The notes beneath the pieces were generated by a model, which saw only the letters and a list, made by a program, of their open reading frames with translations, ran no database searches and was not told the origin of the DNA. This document shows, one piece after another, positions 8,001 to 16,502 of a stretch of 40,292 bases of DNA. Origin of the DNA: Methanobrevibacter sp. (lineage in GTDB: Archaea; Methanobacteriota; Methanobacteria; Methanobacteriales; Methanobacteriaceae); assembly GCF_017940815.1 (NCBI RefSeq), contig NZ_JAGAXX010000085.1, positions 1 to 40,292 on the forward strand, in the 5' to 3' direction. Position numbers and translations under genes: made by a program. Position 1 is the stretch's first letter, and every line of letters starts with the position of its first letter.

Positions 8001-11000
8001 TAAATCATTTTTATCCAAAACAACTGTAAATGAAAGTGTTGTATTTACAGCAGTATTTGCTTACACCTTATCAAGATTCATCGGCGATGATAAAGTTCTG
8101 TTTAATATAACTGATAATGGCCGTGATAGATTCAATAATTATGGCGCAATTGGCATGTTTGTAAACACCTTGCCTATTTTAGTTGATTGTAAAAATCACA
8201 ACATTTCAGATTTCATGAACTATATGTCCGGTTTGATTTATGATGTGATGAGATATGATTATTATCCATTTAGATTATTGGCAAGTGAGTATGATATTGA
8301 TTCCAGCATAATATTCCAATTCCTGCCGGATTGGGTTTCTGTCGATGAAGACGATGAAAAAATTTATTTTGATGATGAAGACCTTTTACGTGCGGCGGAT
8401 TCAATCAATGATTTGACTGCAAATGTTGTTCAAAATGGTAATGAGTACAATTTAATTCTTTTGTATTCTGATAAATATTCTGAAGATCTGATGAGAAGAT
8501 TCGGTGAAGTATATAAATTGATTTTATCACAGTTAATCAATGTTAGCGAGTTATCCGACATTGAATTTATTTCAAAATTTGACATTGAACTTTTAGATTC
8601 TATTAATCAGAATTCCCATTACTGGGATTATGACGATATCCTTGATGCTTTTAATGACCATCTAGGTAAAAATCAGGATAATGCTTTGGTATCTTTTAAT
8701 GATGCATCCTATAGCTATGCTGAAGGTGCCTTCATTGCGGATAAGATAGCTAATCATTTAAGGGATATGGGTGTTGGGCCGCAGGATAATGTTGCTTTTA
8801 TGGTTGAAAGATCTGAACTGTACATGTTTGTGGTATTGGGCATTCTATCTTCGGGTGCAGCTTTTGTTCCTTTAGATGATGCGCTTCCCGATGAACGTAT
8901 AGGATTCATATTGAATGACTCTGACGCTAAGGTTGTTCTTGTCAGCGATGAAACTTATGAACGTGCAAGTAAATTAACAGATAATGCATCATTTTTAAAT
9001 ATTTCAGATTTTAAAGAAAATTTGGGCAGATTATCAAGTTTGCCTGTTGTGTATGGGGATACTGCATGTATTTTATACACAAGTGGCACTACAGGTTTTC
9101 CTAAAGGAGTAAAAGTTACAAGAAAATCCATTCTTAACGTCGCTGCCGTTTATTCCAGTAAGTTCAACTTTGGCAGTGATGATGTTTACGGCTTGTTTGC
9201 CAATATTGGTTTTGATGCAGGTTCATGGGCAATTTGCCAAACATTATATGCAGGAGCCTGTCTGTCAATTGTTCCGGATGAAATTAGGCTCGATGTGTAT
9301 GAATTAAACAAGTATTTCTTAAATCATGATGTTAACCATTGTATGATGACCACTCAGGTAGGTAAACTGTTCATGGAAAATATTGATGATGCTTCTTTAG
9401 ATGTTTTAATGGTTGGCGGTGAGAAATTAGGTGATTTTGAAAGCCCTGAAGATTATCTTTTAATTGATGGATTCGGACCAACAGAAACATTCGCATTCAT
9501 ATCATCAATCAACAACTCAGATAAGATCGATTCATCATCCATCGGTCAGATTAACTATAACAGTAAAGTGTATATTTTGGATGATGAATTTAGACGTGTG
9601 CCGGTTGGTGCCGTCGGTGAATTGTATATTTCCGGTTATCAGGTTGCTGATGGTTACTTGAACCGTGAAGAGGATAATGTTAAATCATTCATTGATAATC
9701 CATTTGATGATGATGAAGATTACGGAACCTTGTACCGTACCGGGGATATGGTTAGATTGTTGCCGGATAAAACTTTAGCTATCCTTAATCGTCGTGACAG
9801 TCAAGTTAAAATCAGGGGAAATCGTGTTGAATTGTCTGAAATAGAGATGGTGGTTCGTGAAATTGGCTTTGTTGAAGATGTGACCATTCAAACTATTAGT
9901 AATGGTGCTAACAAGGAGCTTGTTGCATATGTGGTTGTGACAAATGAATTGGATGGTAATGATTTGCATGATTTCATTTGTGATTATGTTGGCCAGCAAA
10001 AGCCCGAATATATGGTTCCTTCATTTGTAGTTAAATTGGATGAAATTCCTTTAAATGTCAACGGTAAAGTGGATAAAAGAGCACTGCCTGAAGTGAATAT
10101 GAGTAGTTTACGTGCGGAATATCTTGCACCTAGTACCAAAGATGAGAAATTAATTGTGAATGCCTTCGAGAAGGTATTCGGTCAAAAAAGAATCAGTCTG
10201 AATGATGATTTTGTTCGTCTTGGCGGTGATTCACTAACGGCAATCAAATTGGTCTCATATCTTGAGGGATATAATATTTCTGTTGCGGATATTTTAAATT
10301 TACGCACTCCATTGGCAATTGCGGGAAGCATTAGGGAATTCAGCTTTGATGTGGATAAATATTCTTTAGAAACAGGCTGTCCTTTAACGGAATCTCAATT
10401 GAACATTTATTTGGATATCCTTGCAAATAATAAAACCGATTCATACCTTATTCCACTCAACATTACCATTCCAAGAGAATATGACGTGGAAAGTTTAGTG
10501 GACTCAATAGAAAAGATGTTTATTGTTCATCCGATCTTGAACATGAGAATCAGTGAGGAATTTGATTCCCCTTACTTGGTTAAAGGCAATAATCCATCAA
10601 TCATTGTTAAATCTGAAGTTAGTGATGAATTCGGACGTGAATTTGTCACCAAACCCTTTGATTTAGAAGACAGTTTGTGCAGATTTTTAATTCTTAAAAA
10701 TGATGAGATGTATAATCTTTTCGCTGTTTTCCACCATTTAATCTTTGATGGATTGTCCTCTTCCGTATTTGAGCATGATTTATTCAATGTTTTAAATCAT
10801 AAGTTCATAGAATTTGACGATATGTTTTTAAAAGTGCCTGCTTTTAATGAACAGATTTCTGAATTGGAGGAATTTAAACTTGCAGGTTCCTTTTATGAAT
10901 CCCTATTGGCGGATGCAGAGGACACGGGCATTCTATTGGCCAGCGTCAATCCGGATGGTCCCGGAAGCCATAAGATTGATTTGGATGTGAGCATTGGTGA

Positions 11001-14000
11001 GTTTTTAGAAGAAAATGATGTCAGCGAAAATGTTTTGTTCACAAGTGTCTTTGCATATACATTATCCCGGTTTGTTGGAAATGATAAGGTGTTCTTTAAT
11101 ATTATTGATAATGGCCGTGACAGATTAAACAATTTCAACTCCATAGGAATGTATGTAAACACTTTGCCGTTGGTAGTTGATTGCAAAAACCGGGACATCA
11201 ATTCCTTTTTAGAGTATATGTCCGAACTTGTTTACGGCGTGATGGGATATAATTATTATCCGTTCAGGTTAATGGCCAGCAAATACGAAATTAATTCCGA
11301 TATACTGTTCCAATTCCAGCCTGAATGGTTTGTTAAGGATGATGTGACTTTCAGTGAAAACACATTCGACAGGATAGTTAATGAAAATATCATTGATGAA
11401 ATGGATGATTTGATATGTGAATTGAGTGTAGAGGTAATTCAAAAGGCCGACAATTATATGTTGAATATTGTATATTCCGATAAATACTCTAAAGACCTGA
11501 TTACTCGTTTTGCCGATTCATATAAATTGATTTTATCTGATATGGTTAATGTTAACAAATTATCTGAAATTGACTGCACCGCTTCATCTGATATAATGCT
11601 CCTGGATGATTGCAACAATACAAATCATCTATTGGCATTTGATGACATTATGGATGCATTCAATGACAATCTTTTCAGATGTCCTGAAAATAAACTAGTG
11701 TCCTATAATGAGAAATCATATAGTTATGCTAAAGGAGCTTACATTGCTTATGAAATTGCAAAAAGATTAATGGATTTGGGCGTTAAACCACAGGACAATG
11801 TTGCTTTCTTAACCGAACGTAGCGAGCATTACATGTTTAGCGTTTTGGGTATTTTATCTGTTGGTGCAGTTTATGTTCCGTTGGATGACGAGCATCCGGA
11901 TGACCGTATAAAATTCATACTTGGGGATACCGCCTCCAAGGTCATCATTGCAAGCGATGAAACATATGGTCGTGCTAAAGCGTTATTTTCGGGTGATGTT
12001 TTAAACATTTCGGAAATAGTTGAAGGCGATATTGGAAGTTTGGGAAGTTTGCCTGTTGTCAATGGTGATTTGGCTTGCATATTATACACCAGCGGATCAA
12101 CCGGCATTCCTAAAGGTGTAAAGATTACTCGAAAGTCTGTTTTAAATATTTCCCAGTATTATAAAGATACTTACGGTTTGGACAGTGAGGATGTTTTCGG
12201 TTTATATTCATCTATTGGATTTGATGCATCTAGCTTTGCTATTTTTGCCACAGTTTATGCTGGTGCTTGTTTATCTGTTGTTCCAGCTTCAATTAGATTG
12301 AACATGTCTGAATTAAATAGTTATTATATTGAGCAAGGAATCAAGCATACGTTCATGACTACTCAAGTGGCAAAGCTCTTCATTAACCACATTGATGAAA
12401 CTTCCCTGGAGATATTGCTCACGGGTGGTGAAAAACTGGGTGAATTTGCAGGTCCTGATGAATTCACGTTAATTGATGTCTATGGTCCTACAGAATCATA
12501 CACGTTCACAAATACTGTTGTTGTCAATGAAAAAATAGATTATTCCTCAGTCGGTTTCCTGTCATATAATGTTAAAGCATATATCTTGGATGCTGAAGGC
12601 AGGCGCGTTCCATTTGGTGCAGTCGGCGAATTGTACATTTCAGGTTATCAGGTTGCTGAAGGATACTTGAACCGTGACGAGGAAAACGCCAATGCATTCA
12701 TTGAAAATCCTTTCGATGATAATGATGATTTCCATTTATTGTATCGTACAGGAGACATTGTAAGGTTCTTGCCAGATAACTCTTTGGGTATCGTCGGTCG
12801 TCAGGATAGTCAGGTCAAAATCAGAGGAAACCGTGTCGAATTGCCGGAAATTGAGGAGGTAATTCGTGAAATTGATTATGTGAATGACGTGACCGTTCAA
12901 ACTGTTAAACATGGGGAAAATAATGAAGTTGTAGCATATGTTGTGGTAAATGAAGAGTTTGATGATGATGAACTTAAGGATGCGGTTTGTGATTATGTGG
13001 CCGAACGCAAGCCTGAATATATGATTCCATCATTTGTAATGAAATTGGATTGCATTCCTTTGAACATTAACAGTAAAGTTGACAGACGTGCATTGCCTGA
13101 AGTTGATGTGGGCAATTTGCGTGTTGAGTATGTCGCACCAACAACACAAACAGAAAAGATAATTGTCGAGGCATTTGAAGAATTGTTTAACTTTGAAAAA
13201 ATAGGAATACATGATGATTTTGTTAATTTGGGCGGGGATTCATTAAAGGCAATTAGGCTCATGTCAATATTAACTAAAAAATCGGTCAATATTGATGTAA
13301 GCAGTATTTTGACTGTTCGAACACCATACAATATTGCGCAACATGTTGATAATGAACCTGAAGGATATGGATTTGTTTTATCTAAAAGGGGCAATGCTGA
13401 TAAGAACATGTTTTTATTGCCTCCAATAGGAGGATTATCTTTAATATTTTCTAAATTAATCGATAATATTGATTTTGAAGGTAATATTTATACAATTGAC
13501 GATATTAAGTATTCATTACATTTGGATCAGTTGAATGACATGGATAACGGCAATTGTACTTTGGATGCATATTACAATGCCATTAAAGATATTTTCAATG
13601 ATGGCGACATTATTGTAGGATATTCCTTAGGTTGCATATTTGCTTCCCTGCTGGCTGAAAAATTGGAAAATGATAATAAAACTGTTGAAAAATGTATTTT
13701 TATTGATAGTGATTTGTTATTTGATAGAAATCAAGAAATATCTCCAGATGATGTCTTTAATGAATTTGTAAGTGATGGTGATAAGCATTCCGATGATTTT
13801 GTTGATAAATTTGAGGAGGTAGTGAGAATTAACTCTAAATTGAATTTTGAATCTCCTGAAGTCAAAACAAAGATAATCTTTTTATCAACCTCAGATTTAT
13901 TCGAAAAAAGATTGGCTGATATTTCATCAGATTATGAATATGTTGTCATTGATTCAACTCATCAAAGAATTATTGGCGAGGATATTGATAAAATAATTAA

Positions 14001-14016
14001 GTATTTTAATTCATAA
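5044..14016 (+). CDS. Non-ribosomal peptide synthetase 1: three modules plus thioesterase
   Basis: A 2990-residue cytoplasmic megasynthase. Domains in order: partial condensation-like segment (1 to ~180); A1 (~196-690, TSGTTGLPKG near 344); carrier T1 (GGDSL near 725); C2 (from ~778, HHLIFDA with H896/H897); A2 (~1197-1690); T2 (near 1727); C3 (from ~1779, HHLIFDG with H1897/H1898); A3 (~2200-2690); T3 (near 2730); type I thioesterase (~2789-2990, GYSLG with Ser2861 and probable catalytic His2973). Each A domain keeps the terminal Lys (NGK or NSK, then VD). Nine-residue pocket readings aligned by eye to GrsA are DVFTLGVMF, DAWTMGGAF and DAFTLGVTF; none matches a code I know. The N-terminal segment lacks the half of a C domain that carries HHxxxDG, so A1 must start the chain. 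The expected product is a tripeptide, linear or cyclic. It needs a phosphopantetheinyl transferase from elsewhere. Divergent from the MATE exporter; no MbtH is present. Confidence 0.93.
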   Translation: MFDVDEAGILLKDIGNNSHGSFSIDLKLDISKLDVEEDVFFTSVFAYTLSRFTGNEKVLFALAQNDSSSLPLLVDCKNSDILSFIDSVRESIGYCEKNIVDANPEIIFNCQLEEMDSFDFNANIAKKDNCNHSLTIIHSQNYSKDTIERFANSFKSIARGFFNVNELKDIIYTSKSDLDILDSYNQTQHQSKYGDILDAFNYHLAESPDNVLVSYGDVFYTYSQGAFLADKIANKLAELGVKIQDCVSFLVECSELYMLSVLGIVSMGGVYVPLDEAHPDDRIQFMVKDTESHVVIVSDETYERARNLFADLTLLNISDIVKEEIGTLSSLNNTCGELACMMYTSGTTGLPKGVKITRKSILNISQYYEDTYGMSKDDVYGLYASIGFDVASFGIFAAIYVGACLSVVPSDIRLNMVELNRYYLNQNITHTVMTTQVAKLFIQNVDETSLKYLLTGGEKLGDFKSPEDFVLVDVYGPTESFMFTNSVIVKDKIDFSSVGFLNNNVKSYILDDEGRRVPFGAVGELYLAGYQVAEGYLNRDEENAKAFVENPFDDDENYKVLYRTGDIMRYLPDGSLGVVGRRDSQVKIRGNRVELLEVDEVIREIDYVEDVTVQTVKHNTNNELVVYVVVNNDMDELELNNVVSKYVGERKPEYMIPSFVIKLDAIPLNVNGKVDKRALPAVDRDKFRAEYVAPRTEAEKTVVGIFKKIFDQENVGIHDDFVRLGGDSLTAIRFLSYLESFNFSAANILKLRTPEAIAKFIERDDEFDLDVYSIKEGCPLNEPQLNVYLDVIANNKFDSYHIPFRRNIDKELDVDRICQALNTMLDVHPILGMCIDDSKDVPYLVKGSKPEISIDHNADDERIDNFFTKPFDLYDSLSRFLIVETDDECQLFGVFHHLIFDALSNEVFKQDLESILNGDGVDVDDSFLKVSAFTQQIQNSQEYESAGKFYGSMLADSDDAGVLLKSVSSDGEGMMEFDLDLNLDLFKSFLSKTTVNESVVFTAVFAYTLSRFIGDDKVLFNITDNGRDRFNNYGAIGMFVNTLPILVDCKNHNISDFMNYMSGLIYDVMRYDYYPFRLLASEYDIDSSIIFQFLPDWVSVDEDDEKIYFDDEDLLRAADSINDLTANVVQNGNEYNLILLYSDKYSEDLMRRFGEVYKLILSQLINVSELSDIEFISKFDIELLDSINQNSHYWDYDDILDAFNDHLGKNQDNALVSFNDASYSYAEGAFIADKIANHLRDMGVGPQDNVAFMVERSELYMFVVLGILSSGAAFVPLDDALPDERIGFILNDSDAKVVLVSDETYERASKLTDNASFLNISDFKENLGRLSSLPVVYGDTACILYTSGTTGFPKGVKVTRKSILNVAAVYSSKFNFGSDDVYGLFANIGFDAGSWAICQTLYAGACLSIVPDEIRLDVYELNKYFLNHDVNHCMMTTQVGKLFMENIDDASLDVLMVGGEKLGDFESPEDYLLIDGFGPTETFAFISSINNSDKIDSSSIGQINYNSKVYILDDEFRRVPVGAVGELYISGYQVADGYLNREEDNVKSFIDNPFDDDEDYGTLYRTGDMVRLLPDKTLAILNRRDSQVKIRGNRVELSEIEMVVREIGFVEDVTIQTISNGANKELVAYVVVTNELDGNDLHDFICDYVGQQKPEYMVPSFVVKLDEIPLNVNGKVDKRALPEVNMSSLRAEYLAPSTKDEKLIVNAFEKVFGQKRISLNDDFVRLGGDSLTAIKLVSYLEGYNISVADILNLRTPLAIAGSIREFSFDVDKYSLETGCPLTESQLNIYLDILANNKTDSYLIPLNITIPREYDVESLVDSIEKMFIVHPILNMRISEEFDSPYLVKGNNPSIIVKSEVSDEFGREFVTKPFDLEDSLCRFLILKNDEMYNLFAVFHHLIFDGLSSSVFEHDLFNVLNHKFIEFDDMFLKVPAFNEQISELEEFKLAGSFYESLLADAEDTGILLASVNPDGPGSHKIDLDVSIGEFLEENDVSENVLFTSVFAYTLSRFVGNDKVFFNIIDNGRDRLNNFNSIGMYVNTLPLVVDCKNRDINSFLEYMSELVYGVMGYNYYPFRLMASKYEINSDILFQFQPEWFVKDDVTFSENTFDRIVNENIIDEMDDLICELSVEVIQKADNYMLNIVYSDKYSKDLITRFADSYKLILSDMVNVNKLSEIDCTASSDIMLLDDCNNTNHLLAFDDIMDAFNDNLFRCPENKLVSYNEKSYSYAKGAYIAYEIAKRLMDLGVKPQDNVAFLTERSEHYMFSVLGILSVGAVYVPLDDEHPDDRIKFILGDTASKVIIASDETYGRAKALFSGDVLNISEIVEGDIGSLGSLPVVNGDLACILYTSGSTGIPKGVKITRKSVLNISQYYKDTYGLDSEDVFGLYSSIGFDASSFAIFATVYAGACLSVVPASIRLNMSELNSYYIEQGIKHTFMTTQVAKLFINHIDETSLEILLTGGEKLGEFAGPDEFTLIDVYGPTESYTFTNTVVVNEKIDYSSVGFLSYNVKAYILDAEGRRVPFGAVGELYISGYQVAEGYLNRDEENANAFIENPFDDNDDFHLLYRTGDIVRFLPDNSLGIVGRQDSQVKIRGNRVELPEIEEVIREIDYVNDVTVQTVKHGENNEVVAYVVVNEEFDDDELKDAVCDYVAERKPEYMIPSFVMKLDCIPLNINSKVDRRALPEVDVGNLRVEYVAPTTQTEKIIVEAFEELFNFEKIGIHDDFVNLGGDSLKAIRLMSILTKKSVNIDVSSILTVRTPYNIAQHVDNEPEGYGFVLSKRGNADKNMFLLPPIGGLSLIFSKLIDNIDFEGNIYTIDDIKYSLHLDQLNDMDNGNCTLDAYYNAIKDIFNDGDIIVGYSLGCIFASLLAEKLENDNKTVEKCIFIDSDLLFDRNQEISPDDVFNEFVSDGDKHSDDFVDKFEEVVRINSKLNFESPEVKTKIIFLSTSDLFEKRLADISSDYEYVVIDSTHQRIIGEDIDKIIKYFNS

Positions 14017-14132
14017 TGAGCCTGTCATGTGGGTTCGTATGAAATCTATTTAACAATTTTATTTGTTAAGTTAAAACTTCAATTATTTTATTCCTTCTGT
14101 TTGTTTTGCTGTTGGTGCTTGCTTAAAATAAA

Positions 14133-14147
14133 TAGTTTTTTTTTTTG
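14133..14147 (+). terminator. Oligo-T terminator after NRPS1
   Basis: A run of about twelve T at 14135-14146, roughly 120 bases past the NRPS1 stop. Oligo-T tracts on the coding strand are the usual archaeal terminators. No strong hairpin lies just before it. Confidence 0.5.
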
Positions 14148-14154
14148 GGTTTAG

Positions 14155-14186
14155 GAATCCCCGCCGTTTAATAACGGCGGAGGTTC
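14155..14186. other. GC-rich hairpin between convergent genes; possible orphan IS200/IS605-type end
   Basis: CCGCCGTT (14161-14168), loop TAAT, AACGGCGG (14173-14180), with an imperfect outer arm GAATCC/GGTTC. It is far richer in GC than its surroundings and similar in style to the hairpin at 203-220. Hairpins of this form often mark the ends of IS200/IS605 elements, but no transposase or TnpB gene is nearby. It could equally be a bidirectional transcription barrier between NRPS1 and the nitrogenase-like operon. Confidence 0.4.
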
Positions 14187-14224
14187 AACTAATCGAGGCT
14201 GACATATGTATATGTTTAATATGA

Positions 14225-15097
14225 TTATATTCCAGAGCTTCCCTCTTGAATATTGTCCTTTTCAATCTTTTCATTCACTAATAATTTATTAATCCAACCG
14301 GATGCCCAGTCAGACAAGTCATCATTATCGAAAGGAGTTGGTAAAAACTTGTTTTTATTATCAATCACCTTTCTAGCAAGATTTCGGTAAACTTCTGCCT
14401 GTTCGGAATCAGGTGCTCCTTCAATAGTTGTCACACCATCCAATTCACAGCGTGTTACTGTAGGTGATCTTGGAACAAACTGAATTACATCACTATCAGT
14501 TTTGTCTGTAAAATCTTTGATCATATCTTCTTGGAGGGATGATTTAATGGAATTTCCAATAACACCACCCAATAATGCACCACCGTTGTTTGAATATTTT
14601 AATATTCCTTTGAATAAATTATTGACAGCATAAATGGCCATGTAATCAGATGAAGTTACAGTATATACCTGATCAGCAATTCCTTTACGAATAGGCATTG
14701 CAAATCCACCGCACACAACATCTCCCAAAACATCATAAATAATAATATCCGGGTCATATTCGTCAATGACGCCGTTCGTATTTAATAGTTCAATTGCTGC
14801 AATAATTCCTCTTCCTGCACATCCCACACCAGGTTCCGGACCTCCCGCTTCAATACAATATATTCCGTTATATCCCTCATGAACAAGTTCGTCCAAATCG
14901 CTTGATCTTTTTCTTACGGTGTCCAGGACTGTTGGGATTGATTTACCTTTTCTTAATGTTGTTGTTGAGTCGTTTTTAGGGTCACAACCTATTTGCATTA
15001 CACTATATCCCAAATCTGACAATGCTGCAGATAAATTTGAAGTTGTTGTTGACTTTCCTATTCCTCCTTTTCCATAAATTGCTATTTGTTTTGGCAT
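14225..15097 (-). CDS. NifH-like iron protein (ATP-dependent reductase component)
   Basis: A 290-residue P-loop ATPase of the nitrogenase iron-protein family. It would form a homodimer holding one [4Fe-4S] cluster and pass electrons to the D-K partner at the cost of ATP. Visible motifs are Walker A GKGGIGKS (residues 9-16), the cluster ligand Cys93 in GVGCAGRG, and Cys129 in [10 protein letters not shown]. Both cysteines expected of the family are therefore present. GAGGTGAT, about five bases upstream, is a strong archaeal ribosome binding site and fixes the start. It is the last gene of the operon, 18 bp after the K-like gene. The protein alone cannot separate a true NifH from CfbC-type or other nitrogenase-like iron proteins; the partners (two distinct subunits) argue against CfbC. 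Confidence 0.9.
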   Translation of the reverse strand: MPKQIAIYGKGGIGKSTTTSNLSAALSDLGYSVMQIGCDPKNDSTTTLRKGKSIPTVLDTVRKRSSDLDELVHEGYNGIYCIEAGGPEPGVGCAGRGIIAAIELLNTNGVIDEYDPDIIIYDVLGDVVCGGFAMPIRKGIADQVYTVTSSDYMAIYAVNNLFKGILKYSNNGGALLGGVIGNSIKSSLQEDMIKDFTDKTDSDVIQFVPRSPTVTRCELDGVTTIEGAPDSEQAEVYRNLARKVIDNKNKFLPTPFDNDDLSDWASGWINKLLVNEKIEKDNIQEGSSGI

Positions 15098-15115
15098 AAT
15101 TTATCACCTCTTTTT

Positions 15116-16486
15116 TTATAACGGTCCTACAAATGAACTTACAATGTCTTCAACCAGTGTCAATCCTCCGTCATATCCTGCATAATGCTTTACAAGAACA
15201 GACTTGTTATATATCGGATATGAAATAGGGATATGTAATGCATTATAATCCTCTATTGATGTTGGGGATTCGATTGAACTGGAAAATAGGAATAAAAATG
15301 GCCTATCTTCTAGGTTTTTCCTAATCTTATAGGTATCAGCTTCAAATACCACATCCGGTTCAACCACTGTGTCTAGATTATTTTTAATTTCATCCAATAT
15401 TTCATTTCTAACTTCAACTGGAGGATTGTCGGTAATTTGAATGATGTCCGGCAAGTATCCTAATTCATTTGCCAAAAATTTAGTAAATCCAATGGCGTAA
15501 CTGCTTTCGGCGGCAACTGCATAGAATGAATTCGGACGCACCAATATGATCGCATCACCGGGATATTCCATCAGCCTGTAGTTCCAGTCTTCTTTCTGAT
15601 TGATAAACTCTTCAACTGTTTGAGATGGAACGGATAATTTTTCACCGACTTTTCTTAGGAATTCAGCGGTTTGCTTTGCTCCAATTGGAACATTCGGAAA
15701 CTTGATGAATGGTGTCCCATATTTTTCTTTTAGTTTTTCAACGGCCCTAACGCCTAACCATGGATTTACAACAATATTGTACTCTGCTGAAGGAATCCTG
15801 TTAATATGATCTAAACCATTTTTTTGAGTGAATATTATGTTAGCTTTGATACCTATTGATTCTAAAAGGGTTTTTATTGTTAATAAATCGCCTTTCCAGT
15901 AAACATGGTTATATGGAACAATTCCGAAAATATTAACGGTTTTTTCCTCAATGTCTCCAGCGTCATCAGGCAGCAGCTGGTCAATTATCGCATCCCAGAA
16001 TAAATTATATCCTTCTAATGAATTTGCTTTAAATCCTGGTGCATTGACGTGAATTACGGCCGCTTTGTCTCTGAATTCATCAACTACCTGGTCAACATCA
16101 TCACCAATTAATGACGGAACACAACCTGAGGTTACGACAAACAAGTCATCATTTGCTATTTCAATTGTGGATTCTATTAAATTTCTGAGTTTTTCTTCAC
16201 CACCTAAAATCACATGCTCTTCAACCAGACAGGAACAAGGGGTACTTGTTCCCCCTTCATTTCCTCCTGCTGATTCTCCTCCGGCGTATAATGTTCCGAA
16301 TAACTGTCCGACACCACATCCGGCACCGGAGTGTAATATTGGAATTCCTCCTCTAATTCCTAATGTGGTTCCATAAACTCCCGCTAAAGCACAACTGTAT
16401 CTTGGGGCTTCAACTGAGTCTCTTTCAAAATTCTCAACATTAGTTAATATTCCTGACTTATTCTCTAATGCTTTTTTGCAAGTCAA
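15116..16486 (-). CDS. Nitrogenase-like component 1, K-type (beta-like) subunit
   Basis: About 457 residues of the nitrogenase component 1 fold, pairing with the D-like subunit upstream. Three P-cluster-type cysteines sit in the expected settings: Cys32 (RYSCALAG), Cys57 (SGAGCGVG) and Cys122 (VTSGCVPSLIGDD). The family segment VEEHVILGGEEKL lies between them. The C-terminal third ends in the K-type pattern (ISYPIYN then GYDGG). The start is placed at the TTG at 16486 because AGGAGG lies seven bases upstream. An ATG at 16516, overlapping the end of the D-like gene by 14 bp, would add ten residues but has no such site. A TPCSC motif (Cys84, Cys86) is unusual. No cofactor-site Cys or His is expected in a K subunit. 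The reaction is unknown. Confidence 0.85.
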   Translation of the reverse strand: MTCKKALENKSGILTNVENFERDSVEAPRYSCALAGVYGTTLGIRGGIPILHSGAGCGVGQLFGTLYAGGESAGGNEGGTSTPCSCLVEEHVILGGEEKLRNLIESTIEIANDDLFVVTSGCVPSLIGDDVDQVVDEFRDKAAVIHVNAPGFKANSLEGYNLFWDAIIDQLLPDDAGDIEEKTVNIFGIVPYNHVYWKGDLLTIKTLLESIGIKANIIFTQKNGLDHINRIPSAEYNIVVNPWLGVRAVEKLKEKYGTPFIKFPNVPIGAKQTAEFLRKVGEKLSVPSQTVEEFINQKEDWNYRLMEYPGDAIILVRPNSFYAVAAESSYAIGFTKFLANELGYLPDIIQITDNPPVEVRNEILDEIKNNLDTVVEPDVVFEADTYKIRKNLEDRPFLFLFSSSIESPTSIEDYNALHIPISYPIYNKSVLVKHYAGYDGGLTLVEDIVSSFVGPL

Positions 16487-16502
16487 TATAATTCCTCCTA
16501 GA

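Noticed and set aside
12993-13409. A 138-codon minus-strand open frame within NRPS1, and similar frames repeated in each module.
   Set aside because: They recur wherever the same NRPS motif is read backwards, so they follow from the module repeats.
5044-14016. Fatty-acyl starter unit (lipopeptide) on NRPS1.
   Set aside because: A starter condensation domain would need the HHxxxDG half, which is absent; no acyl-CoA ligase domain or gene is nearby.
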